From positions 7,842,001-7,906,000 of the forward strand of contig JAQISU010000179.1 of NCBI GenBank assembly GCA_029339505.1: a stretch of DNA of 64,000 nucleotides. Direction: 5' to 3'. Shown here piece after piece: positions 11,891-25,744 of this stretch. Source of the DNA: Unio delphinus. Lineage: Eukaryota; Mollusca; Bivalvia; Unionida; Unionidae. Positions within the stretch are counted from its first letter, which is position 1. The number at the start of each line of letters is the position of its first letter. The notes beneath the pieces were generated by a model. The model did no database searches. It was not told where the DNA came from and was given only the letters and a program-made list of their open reading frames with translations. The position numbers and the translations under genes are program-made.

Positions 11891-12305
11891 TTGAGTGCTA
11901 GAATGATCTAATTAAATTCATATTTGGTGTTTCATAACAAGTTCTCTTTATACATGGCTACTTTTAGTTTATTTTTAAATCTTGTCAGATGACTGTGATG
12001 GTCATTGTTTTCATGTTTAATAGTGTGTCATATGCCAATGTCACAGTAAAGTAGTATAAATAACTGAAAACGCCTGCACAAATTATAACTCACTTTTATA
12101 TCATTCTAAGCTTGGTGACATGCCCCCCTCCCTGCTGCAACAGGAAACAGCATTGCATTAGTTACGGCATACAAAAGGCGCAACTAAAGTGACTTGAGTT
12201 AGACCACAACCTACATTCCTTCCGAAATTATTTTTTCTTTGCGAGATAATCCAGTCCGTCCACTGATATTTCATGATACAGAGATTATCTTAGCTAGCCA
12301 TATGG
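11891..12305. other. LINE 3' remnant or unique DNA
   Basis: Two imperfect copies of aattaaattcat followed by ttggtg and ttcataa occur near 11860-11938. Nothing else is recognisable before the SINE. Confidence 0.4.
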
Positions 12306-12594
12306 ACCGCTCCGGTGGCCTAATGGTTAGAGCGTCCGCCTTGGATGCAGGGGGTTGCGAGTTAGAACCCAAGGCCGAGCCATATCAAAGTACCAACAGC
12401 AGTCTCGCTAGGAGCTCAGCACTAGGAAGCTAGTGTTAGGACTAGTCGGCCTAGTGCCAGAATAATGTGACCTGGTGGGACACGATGATAAACGTCTGCG
12501 GCATGATACCTTAGTACTAAACATCCCTATAAACTGCCGCACTGCAGACATCGTAGCGATATGACTGAAAAATTGTTTAAGCTGTTTTTAAAAA

Positions 12595-12597
<3 letters not shown>
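12306..12597 (+). mobile_element. SINE family 1, full-length copy
   Basis: The tRNA-like head has a clear A box (tggcctaatgg) in gctccggtggcctaatgg and a decayed B box (agttagaaccc). The family body follows, with gctcagcact, gtgttaggact, ggtgggaca, gtctgcggcatgat, ctgcagacatcgtagcgat and a 3' end gaaaaattgtttaagc. A (CT)n(CA)n microsatellite starts right at its tail. Confidence 0.93.
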
Positions 12598-12679
<82 letters not shown>

Positions 12680-12695
12680 ATACACACACACAGAT
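12598..12695. repeat. (CT)n(CA)n microsatellite at SINE tail
   Basis: About 25 CT units then about 14 CA units plus CATACA variants, continuous with the 3' end of the SINE. Open frames across it are repeat translations. Confidence 0.97.
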
Positions 12696-13335
12696 CGCCC
12701 TATGAACCCAGAAATGCTTAATAATGACAAGACAATGATAATACCATAAAATCCTACCTTGAAAATACTTCACACCTGTCCGTTATGAAAATCTTTTTGT
12801 TTCAAATAGGTTAAGTTGCCTAATATTTTTACTTTTTGACAAAATATATTATTCTCTTTCCAAGCAATGGTGTACACAGCTAGGAAACTTGATGGTGAGA
12901 TCATACTAGTTATTAAGTGGTACACACAATTTAGCCTTACCAAAATTAACATTCGGCTATAATTATATTTTCTTGTGATGTGTTTCAATCAGAGAAAGCA
13001 TATAATAAATGATCGTTACAAGAAGTTTTCCGATGAAATCTGGAATGTTGATGATGTTTTAAATGTACACTTGATAAAACTTGCGTTATAATAACAAGTT
13101 TATCTCACTATATCTTTTATTCTTACAAGCAACGACGTTTAATTAAAACCTGCAATCACAGAAGGAAATGTAATATACGGAAATAAAAATGCCCCTGAAA
13201 TTTATATATGTAATTATACAATGTTCACCTGATTAACGGCATGACCTTCATAAACCGTGCGAAATTCTAAATTTTCCAACCGATCACCGTTAAGATCATT
13301 AGTTGCACACAAAAAACTATTTTCAGATTGATCAC
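12696..13335. other. No recognisable feature
   Basis: AT-rich DNA without supported genes. A 72-codon minus-strand frame (12770-12988) has no recognisable motif. Confidence 0.5.
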
Positions 13336-13745
13336 CGGTCGGCGAGAATGTCATATTCGATCACTGGTATGTCAGAAAGTAGTAAACAGTTTAATATCAC
13401 TGGTCCGCGAGAAAGTCATATTCTATTGAAATTACAAGTCTGCAAGATGGTCATATTCTATTGAAATTACAAGTCTGCGAGAAAGTCATATTCTATTGAA
13501 ATTACAAGTCTGCAAGATGGTCATATTTTATTGAAATTAGAAGTCTGCGAGAAAGTCATATTCTATTGAAATTACAAGTCTGCAAGATGGTCATATTTTA
13601 TTGAAATTAGAAGTCTGCGAGAAAATCATATTCTATTGAAATTACAAGTCTGCAAGATGGTCATATTCTATTAAAATTAGAAGTCTGCGAGAAAGTCATA
13701 TTCTATTGAAACTACAGGCTTGCGAGAAAGTCGTATTATGTTGAA
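13336..13745. repeat. 35-bp minisatellite with alternating unit types
   Basis: Ten clear units of 35 bp (core gtcatattctattgaaatta) preceded by degenerate ones. Type A contains tgcaagatgg and type B tgcgagaaag. From 13408 the order is B A B A B A B A B B, so the working repeat is a ~70-bp dimer. Confidence 0.93.
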
Positions 13746-14544
13746 AATATCATTATAAACAATCTTACATGCTTTTGAAGTATATTACAAAATTAGTATA
13801 CAGTACACAGTTATAACTATGTTATTTGATTAACAAGATGAAATGATTTGCATGTTACATATGCAATGGGTTATAAATTCACAAAAGCAGCCGTTTCAAA
13901 GTACGCCTGTGCCTTATCTTTTACTAGTATAAATGCGTCATAAATTTGCTATTAGAGATTAAATAAACTTTCAGTTGGCACTTGAAACAGATAATATCTT
14001 ATTTCAAACTGGTTACACAATCTAATGTTGTAAATATTTAAGTGTATGCTTGGCTTAATTAACTAATTTGTGCAGGTTTTATGAAGGAAAATAAAAACTT
14101 TCAATAAACCCATGACTGTCACGTTGGCAATAACCATATGGGCAAACATTAAATTCAGAGAAGATAATCATAGAAAGTATGCATGTAGAATTTGTGAGGG
14201 ACGACATTTTACCTTGAAAACAGATTACGCTGATGCGCGAAAGATTGAAAAAGACAGCTGGAATTCGTTCAAGGTCAAAGTGTAATCATCTCTGATATTT
14301 TTAAGATATATTTTCTCCAAGAGTGTCATCAGAATGTACCAAATATAGTCATAATCTTCTACCCGCTTGCCCGAGATACCACTAACATCAAGTCTCTTCC
14401 TTTGGCCTTATTCTTTCCTTGACGATGAGTGTGTGCGCTTCTATCTGGAAATACTTTTCTGCTACGATACTAAGCATCCGAGGAACAAAAATATCACAGT
14501 TCGCAACTGTAATGTATGTTCGAAAGTCTCCAATAACATACATC
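13746..14544. other. No recognisable feature
   Basis: AT-rich unique DNA. Overlapping 62-codon frames on both strands at 14367-14576 are not recognisable. Confidence 0.5.
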
Positions 14545-15452
14545 TCTATGTATAGAACATAGGATCTATAATACATCCCTGATTAGGCCGTATGTATAGA
14601 ACATAGGATGTATAATACATCCCTGATTAGGCCGTATGTATAGAACATAGGATCTATAATACATTCCTGATTAGGCCGTATGTATAGAACATAGGATATA
14701 TAATACATCCCTGATACATCTCTATGTATATAACATAGGATATATAATACATCCCTGATACATCTCTATGTATATAACATAGGATATATAATACATCCCT
14801 GATTAGGCTATATGTATAGAACATAGGATATATAATACATCCCTGATTAGGCTATATGTATAAAACATAGGATCTATAATACATCCCTGATTAGGCTATA
14901 TGTATAGAACATAGGATATAAAATACATCCCTGATTAGGCTATATGTATAGAACATAGGATATATAATACATCCCAGATTAGGCCGTATGTATATAACAT
15001 AGGATATATAATACATCCCTGATTAGGCTATATGTATAGAATATAGGATCTATAATACATCCCTGATTAGGCTATATGTATAGAACATAGGATCTATAAT
15101 ACATCCCTGATTAGGCTATATGTATAGAACATAGGATATATAATACATCCCTGATACATCTCTATGTATATAACATAGGATATATAATACATCCCTGATT
15201 AGGCCGTATGTATATAACATAGGATATATAATACATCCCTGATTAGGCCGTATGTATATAACATAGGATATATAATACATTCCTGATTAGGCTATATGTA
15301 TAGAACATAGGATCTATAATACATCCCTGATTAGACTATATGTATAGAACATAGGATATATAATGCATCCATATATATATATATACCAAAGGATCTATAT
15401 AATACATCCTGATTGGGGTATATGTATTTAACATTGGATATATAAGATAAGA
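14545..15452. repeat. ~42-bp minisatellite, left part
   Basis: About 21 units of gtatagaacataggat followed by ctataatacatccctgat and taggcc/ta. Some shorter units carry acatctctatgtata instead. The last units before 15450 change to the gattggggtatatgta type, which is the type found to the right of the LINE at 20.27 kb, so both belong to one array. Confidence 0.93.
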
Positions 15453-15534
15453 TAAGAATTCTTTATTTCAAAGTCCATACCTCTAAATTAAAAAATAAAG
15501 TTTTATAAAAAACAAGAACATTTTAAACATAAAA

Positions 15535-15535
<1 letters not shown>

Positions 15536-15589
<54 letters not shown>
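15536..15589. repeat. (AT)n in LINE 3' untranslated region
   Basis: About 26 TA units inside the 3' UTR of the minus-strand LINE. Confidence 0.95.
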
Positions 15590-15590
<1 letters not shown>

Positions 15591-15688
15591 CAACATCTAC
15601 AACCTGCATTATTAATAATAAAAATTAAATGACACATTTAAAGAGTAATTTTTTCCATCTAATAATAATATGAGAATTTACACGAATG

Positions 15689-17974
<2,286 letters not shown>

Positions 17975-17992
17975 GTTTAAGAGTTCATTAGT

Positions 17993-18739
17993 TCATGAAT
18001 CAAATTTGGGAAGCAATTTAGTCTTGATAGTCATTAAAGTAGGACGATGGTCGGACCCTACTAGGGTGTGAAGTATTCTCATATCACTTATAGCGGAATG
18101 AGCAGACTGTGTAGAGGCACAATGATCCAACCAAGACATTATATTGTGTGCATCACTGACGTAAGTAAAATTAGTTGTGTGGTCTACAATTAGTTTTAAG
18201 TCCGATATGATATAACCATATTCGTCAGAAAATAGGCGAAGCTCATTTCCAAAGGAAGTGGATTTGAGCGTATTAGCATTCCAATCTCCTACTACATAAG
18301 TATTTAGCGCATTAACATTTTCTACAACAGAATTAATTTTGCCCAAATAATCTACAAATTCTCCAAAATTTTCCGCAAGATTGCAAGGTAAATATGTATT
18401 TATAAAAAGCAAGGAGGAATCCCCCGTATGGATAGAAATACCTATTAATCTGGGATCATGGAAATGTTGTACTTTGATAATACTTGCGAGAGATCTACGA
18501 TAAAGTACCCCGACACCTCCATAAGGTCTACCGGTATGAATATCGCTAGAAGATTTAATCGGCGATTCCCCTGATCCAAAGAACTCGTCGTGTACGGATG
18601 AGAGACAGTCTAACTCACTGTCTAGAAGCCACAATTCTTGTAGGAAACAAATATCGGAAATATCACATAAAGCTCTTACATTTTGTATATTTCTTGTTAA
18701 TAAACGACAGTTATAGAAAGAAATGCGTAAAGAATCCAT
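17993..18739 (-). pseudogene. LINE ORF2 endonuclease domain (open, 248 codons)
   Basis: An open frame with the EEP endonuclease motifs in order: N in FYNCRLL (~residue 10), E in FLQELWL (~34), GRPYGGVGVLYRRS (~71), VVGDWNAN (~147), SWLDHCA (~204) and the terminal SDHRPT (~229). These are the metal- and DNA-binding positions that nick the target site for target-primed reverse transcription. The variant GDWNAN replaces the common GDFN. It starts at ATG 18739, just downstream of ORF1 in the minus direction. The domain is well kept compared with the RT, so decay is probably not very old. Confidence 0.9.
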
Positions 18740-18749
18740 TATGTATATT

Positions 18750-20185
18750 TGAGTCTAACAATGGTTCCATTCCGACTTTGATAGAAGTCTCTAACTAAAG
18801 TGTTTCTTGGCCACGCATCTACGTTCATCATCGCTTTGTGCGTAGGGTTATCGCATGTGATTTTGAAGCTGGCATTGTATTAAATGTCGTTTTTTAGTTT
18901 TTCCACCTGAGTGGGCTTAACTCCAGAGTAATGCTCAAAATGTGAAGAAATGTCCGATTCCTGCGTTTCGGGGGCAAGTCATGTCACGAATATGCATCGC
19001 TGTCGCATTGGACACACTGTACGCAAATTTGAAGAAGCTGCCTTTCCTATTATTACACTTCCACGCCTTCTTGGAAACTGGTGTGTGGATTGGACATTCA
19101 TAAACTTATTAAGCTGTCGTTGATGCAGATGTATGCCCGATGTTTTATGTATAAATGCGGCCACAGAAGGGTCATTGTTCCGCAGAGATCTTGCAACTTT
19201 AGCAAAAGTTTTGTCGTTTTCCAAATCCTCGTCTTGAGCGATGGTGTCTTCTGAACATGCGACCATTTTTAATGCGGTTGTGCTGTGGTTTAATTCACCA
19301 TCATCAGATATATTATTCTCCTGACTTTCTGCAGTTGTATTCCATAAAGCAGAGCAGATCTTATTTGCACTAAATTGAATCTCTTGGTTGATTGAATCCG
19401 TGTATTGCACATCTTTGCGCGCGAAACTAGTAACGGTTTTTTCTTTTGAACGACTGGGATCAGGACCATTCCTCGTTGACCTACATGGTTGGCCTTTCAG
19501 CTCGTGACTTTTTTATACTGTAGCCTCCGATAGCAGATGAATTCTCAGTGAGAACAATGTCAGACTGAACTGTGTTCGAATTGTCAACATGGGGAGGTAA
19601 TGTACTTTTGACTGTCGAACATGGCTGGGTTTGATCGCATAATCGTTGCATTGCACATCACGTCTCCGCCTGCACTGACTTAAGTATGTCCACCGAATGT
19701 TTCACATTTTCCATGTCCTTCAATAAAATTTACATGTCCACATAATTGTAAGATACCGGTGGCAACTTTGAAAGATCCAAAGCGCAAAAACTAGGTATGT
19801 CATTGGGATCTGTGGACAGAAATAGATTCAATATATCTTTCATATTATTTATAGATTTATCCATACCTTTCCTCTTTATCATTCTCTCAACTGTTGGTAC
19901 CACTGAGAACAGGGTCCGTTTTGCAGTCTCAATGTCACTGTCACAATATGTATCCACACACAGCTTCACAATATAATCATATAGCAATGTGTTCGTTTTG
20001 TTTTGTACAAAACAAAGAAGTTCATTCACCATTATTGTCGAGCTAATAGCTAACCGCTGTCGTTGGTAATCTGCCGCCATACTTACAGGGCTTCTCGCCA
20101 CTCAAGGAAATCTTTCCAGTTCACATTTCGTACAAAGGAATAAATCTCCCTGACACAAATGACCAGTAGAGGTTCCACAATCTTC
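18750..20185 (-). pseudogene. LINE ORF1, zinc-finger and nucleic-acid-binding type (broken)
   Basis: Starts with a small Cys-rich zinc-binding motif (MQCEDCG, HLCQGDLFLC, TKCELERF), then a stop at about 20103 before VARSPVSMAADYQRQR. Open pieces at 20101-19730 and 19410-18979 cover a helical middle region and a basic stretch (QFPRRRGS). The C-terminal part (CIFVT then LAPETQESDISSHFEHYSG, and later DAWPRNTLVRDFY) looks like the compact RNA-binding domain at the end of ORF1 proteins of related LINEs. It would bind the element's RNA in a ribonucleoprotein. The order and position directly upstream of ORF2 support the call. Stops break it. Confidence 0.7.
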
Positions 20186-20262
20186 ACACTGCATGTCGTA
20201 ATCCTTTTTTAACCAAATATCTCTGTAATTTTTAACCAAAAGTCTCTGTAATTCGACAGATT

Positions 20263-20880
20263 TTTTTATAATATATCCTGATTGGGGTATATGTATATAA
20301 CATTAGATACATAATATATCCTAATTTTGGTATATGTATATAACATAGGATATATAATACATCTTGATTGGGGTATATGTATATAACACAGGATATATAA
20401 TATATCCTGATTGGGGTATATGTATATAACACAGGATATATATATAATACATCCTGATTGGGGTATATGTATATAACATAGGATATATAATACATCCTGA
20501 TTGGGGTAGATGTATATATCAAATAATTAATAATATATCCGAATCGTGGTATATGTATATAATATAGGTTCTATAATACATTCTAATCGGGGTATATAAA
20601 TATAACATAGGATCGATAATACATCCTAATCAGAATGTGTGAATATAACATATACGATAGACAATAAATCATAATCGATTATATGTTTTTATAACATAGA
20701 ATCGATAATACCTCCTGATCGGAGTGTGAGAATATAACATGATCGATAATGCATGTATGTGTTTTTTTTGTAGAGTCGATAATACATAATAATCTGTGAT
20801 AAGTGTATATCTTATAGAGTCGATAATGCATCGTAATCGGGGTATGTGAATAAAATATAGGGTCTATAATACACAACTTT
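20263..20880. repeat. ~42-bp minisatellite, right part
   Basis: Units of cctgattggggtatatgt then atataacataggatatataa, decaying to the right into forms with gatcgataatacatcc. It continues the array at 14.55-15.45 kb beyond the LINE. Tyr/Ile/Pro-rich open frames on the minus strand are repeat translations. Confidence 0.9.
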
Positions 20881-20904
20881 GTGCAAGTGTGGCCTAAGCT
20901 TGTA

Positions 20905-22245
20905 TCAAAATGTGTGTGATGAACTATCCAAATTTAAAATTACCGATGACACAATGATGATTTATCCAAATTTAACATTACCGATGACACAATGATGACC
21001 TATGCAAATGTAACATTATCGATGACACAATGATGACCTATGCAAATGTAACATTACCGATGACACAATGATGACCTATGCAAATGTAACATTACCGATG
21101 ACACAATGATCACCTATGCAAATTTAACATTATCGATGAGACAATGATAACCTATGCAAATGTAACATTACCGATGACACAATGATGACCTATGCAAATG
21201 TAACATTACCGATGAGACAATGATGACCTATGCAAATGTAACATTACCGATGACACAATGATCACCTATGCAAATTTAACATTATCGATGAGACAATGAT
21301 GACCTATGCAAATGTAACAAAACCGATGAGACAATGATGACCTTTGCAAATTTAACATTATCGATGAGACAATGATGACCTATGCAAATGTAACATTACC
21401 GATGACACAATGATGACCTATGCAAATTTAACATTAGCGATGAGACAATGATGACCTATGCAAATGTAACATTACCGATGAGACAATGATGACCTATGCA
21501 AATTTAACATTACCGATGACACAATGATGACCTATGCAAATGTAACATTACCGATGAGACAATGATGACCTATGCAAATTTAACATTAGCGATGACACAA
21601 TGATGACCTATGCAAATTTAACATTAGCAGTGAGACAATGATGACCTATGCAAATGTAACATTACCAATGACACAATGATGACCTATGCAAATTTAACAT
21701 TAGCGATGAGACAATGATGACCTATGCAAATGTAGCATTACCGATGACACAATGATGACCTATGCAAATGTAACATTATCGATGACACAATGATGACCTA
21801 TGCAAATGTAACATTAGCGATGACACAATGATGACCTATGCAAATGTAACATTACCGATGACACAATGATGACCAATCCAAATTTAACATTACCGATGAG
21901 ACAATGATGACCTATGCAAATGTAACATTACCGATGACTCAATGATGACCTATGCAAATGTAACATTACCGATGACACAATGATGACCTATGCAAATGTA
22001 ACATTAGCGATGAGACAATGATGACCTATGCAAATGTAACATTACCGATGAGACAATGATGACCTATGCAAATGTAACATTACCGATGACACAATGATGA
22101 CCTATGCAAATGTAACATTACCGATGACACAATGATGACTTATGAAAATATAACATTACCGATGACACAATGATGACCTATGCAAATGTAACATTAGCGA
22201 TGAGACAATGATGACCTTTGCAAATATAACATTAGCGATGATACA
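20905..22245. repeat. 38-bp minisatellite carrying octamer motif ATGCAAAT
   Basis: About 35 units of 38 bp (acaatgatgacctatgcaaa then tgtaacattaccgatgac). Units vary at aaatgta/aaattta, accgatg/agcgatg/atcgatg and gacac/gagac. Edge units are more diverged, with tatcc instead of tatgc on the left. Most units contain a perfect ATGCAAAT, the POU-factor octamer. Confidence 0.96.
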
Positions 22246-22249
22246 ATGA

Positions 22250-22800
22250 TGGACATGGAAGCACAAACATAAGGGCAAGGAGCGGAGAAAGATCTTGTCA
22301 ACCACCTCCACCCCTCCAATTTCGCCTCTAAAGATTATTTGGCCTACTTCGTAAAGCTTGAACCTTAATATTAAGCTGACCTCAACCCACCAAAATAATT
22401 CTGCTATCGTACGAGGGCTTGTAGAAACTTTCAGCATTGCAACCATTTTAGAGACCATAACCACAATTAAATTCACTAATGTTGTGCTCAATACTCATTT
22501 TACAAATTTACAACGATATTTATGTGGACCATGACTCAGGGTGATTGTTACGGCGAGAGACGGGGTAGATTGTTTAAAAAATAGGAAGAATATAAATGAA
22601 TGCTGTGTTTTGTGGGATTATCTTCTCAAAATCATGAATTTTGTGTACAACATAATTCACGTATTTACAAAATATTAAAAATGAATACGGATAATTTCGG
22701 CTCCACACTATTCATGTACAATGCTTAAATTATCGCTGGGGGGAAAGGAAACTTTACCGTGTTAAAAATACAAGACAAACATTTAATGGTGACCATATTT
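22250..22800. other. No recognised gene
   Basis: A 111-codon minus-strand frame (22156-22491) overlaps the end of the 38-bp array, so its C-terminal part is repeat-derived. The unique part has no recognisable motif. Confidence 0.5.
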
Positions 22801-22804
22801 ACAG

Positions 22805-23135
22805 GGTTAACAACGTTAGCTAACTAGACATGGATTCCAGTGTTCCATCGGGGCTTCGTATTCTCATCATCAACAACGTTATCTAACTAGACTTCCGTTA
22901 CAGGGTTCCATCGGGGCTTCATATTCTCATCATCAACAACGTTAGCTAACTAGACATGGATTCCAGTGTTCCATCCGGGTTTCGTCTTCTCATCATCAAC
23001 AACGTTATCTAACTAGACTTCCGTTACAGGGTTCCATCGGGGCTTCGGCTTCTCATCATTAACAACGTTACCTGACTAGACGTCAGTTCCAATGTTAAAT
23101 CAGGGCTTCGTTTTCTCACCATCAACAACGTTGTC
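22805..23135. repeat. ~63-bp tandem repeat with A-B-A-B order
   Basis: Five units with core tctcatcatcaacaacgtta. Type A has gctaactagacatggattcc, type B tctaactagacttccgttac. Order is A B A B then a diverged unit. Confidence 0.9.
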
Positions 23136-23139
23136 GAGC

Positions 23140-24175
23140 TATAAAAGAAAAAGAAAGAAAAAAAAGTGCTATGATTGCGAAACCACACCTATGCTTTTTT
23201 TTTCTCTCAAAAAAATGATAGTTCCGACGAAGAGACTCCGTACTTGTAAAATAGGAATAGTTGTAGTCGTTGCTGGGTTAAATGCGAAAGATACAATGCC
23301 TACTACCGAATACAAAAAGGATCAAACTAATTTAAACTGTTATGAAAATAAACATGGTAATGGAACCTGACAGAGACAGCGCACGTATTCAAATTACTAT
23401 TTATTACACAAATATCTGTAGTTTCCAACTTCCGTATCTGCAAGAACTCCTTTCTTTATAATAAATGTGTTAAATACAGAAAACAAGATATTAAATGTGT
23501 TCCATCAAAGTTTCGCACATGAATAAGTACATTCAGTATTTCTAAGATTAAAATTAAATGTAGATGGAATAAACTCATACCTAATAACATAGCTGCATTT
23601 AATTAAAGGTGACCAGTAATATAGACGAACTAGGCGGTTGTCTAAAAACGCCATGTTAAATGGGGCGACAAATGTGACGATAAATTAGGCGTTAGGGGTA
23701 GGGACCGATTGCATGATTTGCTTAGCGCGCTAGGGCCGCCCCCAATGTGTTTAATAAATACACAACCTTATATACAATTAAAGGCTACGATGAATATTCT
23801 TCATACAAACACTCAATCACGTATACAAAAGTAAGATGCAGTATCGTATTTTATCAAACCATTATTTTCTTTTATATAAAAACACAATTGAACACAAAAG
23901 CGCAAACAACGAAGGAAAACTTGATATCTAAATGTATGTGAAGTAGTTTACGAAAAATACTTCAGACAAGCTAGAGTGACAGAAATAAAAGAATAGCTTT
24001 CTTAATGATGGGAAGGAAAAATATCGTTGTGTAGGCATAACAGATTTATCGCGTCATCACCACTATACATACACAATGCTAAGAAATCATTTAGCCAAAT
24101 AATGTTCGAATTCTTTCAGCGCAGAAGAAAAATTATCAGATCACAAAAGAGTTTGGTATTTCTGCTAATACGTAT
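23140..24175. other. No recognisable feature
   Basis: AT-rich DNA; short open frames (23092-23370, 23747-23941) without recognisable motifs. Confidence 0.5.
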
Positions 24176-24590
24176 GTTTTGTGCTCAAAACTCGAGTATG
24201 AATTTTCCAGATGTACAGCACGTGTTGCATGGGATAACGAGACACTTGACATAAAATGAAAGAAACATATTTATCTCACTATCGTCAAATGAAAATTAAA
24301 TTTTAGATTATCGTGATGGTGAAAAGACTTCTGTGTAGGCCAAAAGTCCGAACAACACCAAATTATAAGCGGAAACAGATACACCTGGAACGTATCAATA
24401 AATACCTCTACGCCGGGTTCGTAAATTGTGCGTAAACGCTACTCAGTTTGGACCATTAAAATCAACTACTTCGTACCCACTTGCTTCAAATAAGTCTTTA
24501 TGCGGTTTCAAAACCCAACTCACGAAGTTCAGTCTGAGTGCTTTCCAAACCTCTCTAGATATATTTACAAACCGCTATGATATTTGATGC
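24176..24590 (+). repeat. Unclassified ~400-bp dispersed repeat, copy 1
   Basis: Aligns by eye over its length with 29751-30150. Shared blocks include ttttgtgctc, ttatctcact, gatggtgaa, ccaaaagtc, gcggaaacaga, aaattgtgcgt, cagtttggacca, taaaatc and actactt, and ggtttcaaaac. I see no terminal inverted repeats, tRNA boxes or coding motif. It could be an LTR, a SINE without a recognised head or a non-autonomous DNA element. Confidence 0.75.
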
Positions 24591-24682
24591 TTTGTATGGT
24601 TCATGATGTTTGTGATGACCATTTATTTTCAATTCAATACAACACTGTATAATGTATTTTGGATAGGGTACATGTATACATG

Positions 24683-24808
<126 letters not shown>

Positions 24809-24809
24809 G

Positions 24810-25490
24810 TGGTTCTTATGACACAAAGAACGGTGTTGTATTTTAATACCCTAATAATTAAAGTGGTCGTCTAACCGTCAATAACTAGGTTTGCCGCTAC
24901 ATTTCCACTGTAAAACTTCAAAAAGATTTGTCGAAATGTCATTATTTATCATTTTCTTTCAATTGTATGCCACACCTGCAACAATAAGGCAGTAAAACTA
25001 AAAGTTATTTCTGTAACATTTGTGCAAAAATTCATAGCAAAAAGTGTAAATGCTTTAAATTTGTTTCAAGTAATAATAAAAATACACAGATGAGAATATT
25101 GTGTTACCATATCATTGATGATTACAGATTAAAATAATAAAAATAATATTAAAAAACAATGGAGGAAGGGTTTACTGTAAAATGTGACGCAGATTATCGC
25201 TGTATAGGAAGTACTTACTAAAACAATGACTCAATGACTACAACTAAAATAAAGAGGTAAAAAATAATATATAAACAAAATTCCTTAAATAAAAATTCAT
25301 ATAAGAAGTTTACATTTTTGTATCATTGTTATATCATATGCGAAACTTTCCACAATAATGCAAATTGAACAGAAGTGTCTTGACCATAAAAATATATTTA
25401 ATTCATATTTAGATGACATTTATCATGCCAGCAATTTGATTTAGATTTATAAAGAACGTGTAGACAATATTGTTATTAATAATTATCATT
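24810..25490. other. No recognisable feature
   Basis: Strongly AT-rich; nothing supported. Confidence 0.5.
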
Positions 25491-25494
25491 ATTG

Positions 25495-25601
25495 TTATCA
25501 ATAGCAGTAGTAGTAGCAGCATCAGTAGTAGTAATAGTAGCAGTAGTAGTAGTAGTAGTAGCAATAGTAGTAGTAGTAGTAGTAGCAATATTAGTAATAG
25601 C

Positions 25602-25656
<55 letters not shown>
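25495..25656. repeat. (TAG)n-rich trinucleotide tract
   Basis: Imperfect TAG/CAG repeats. The poly-Ser, poly-Val and poly-Thr open frames across it are repeat translations. The serine frame continues 30 codons past the repeat (to 25742) with an RKRKRQ stretch, but nothing shows it is expressed. Confidence 0.93.
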
Positions 25657-25744
25657 TCAGTGCTAAGACTGCTGCCAGTACTGATGTATCCAGGAAAAGG
25701 AAGCGTCAAGTGAAAGAGGTTCCGACTTCATCAGCTTTGTGAGA

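Noticed and set aside
20232..20876. Tyr/Ile/Pro-rich minus-strand frames that look like a repetitive membrane protein
   Set aside because: They are translations of the ~42-bp minisatellite and change frame with unit-length variation.
20905..22245. Regular direct repeats resembling a CRISPR array
   Set aside because: There are no unique spacers: the units are head-to-tail copies of one sequence, in a eukaryotic context.
22156..22491. 111-codon minus-strand open frame
   Set aside because: Its C-terminal third is minisatellite and the rest matches no family I know; no splice or promoter support.
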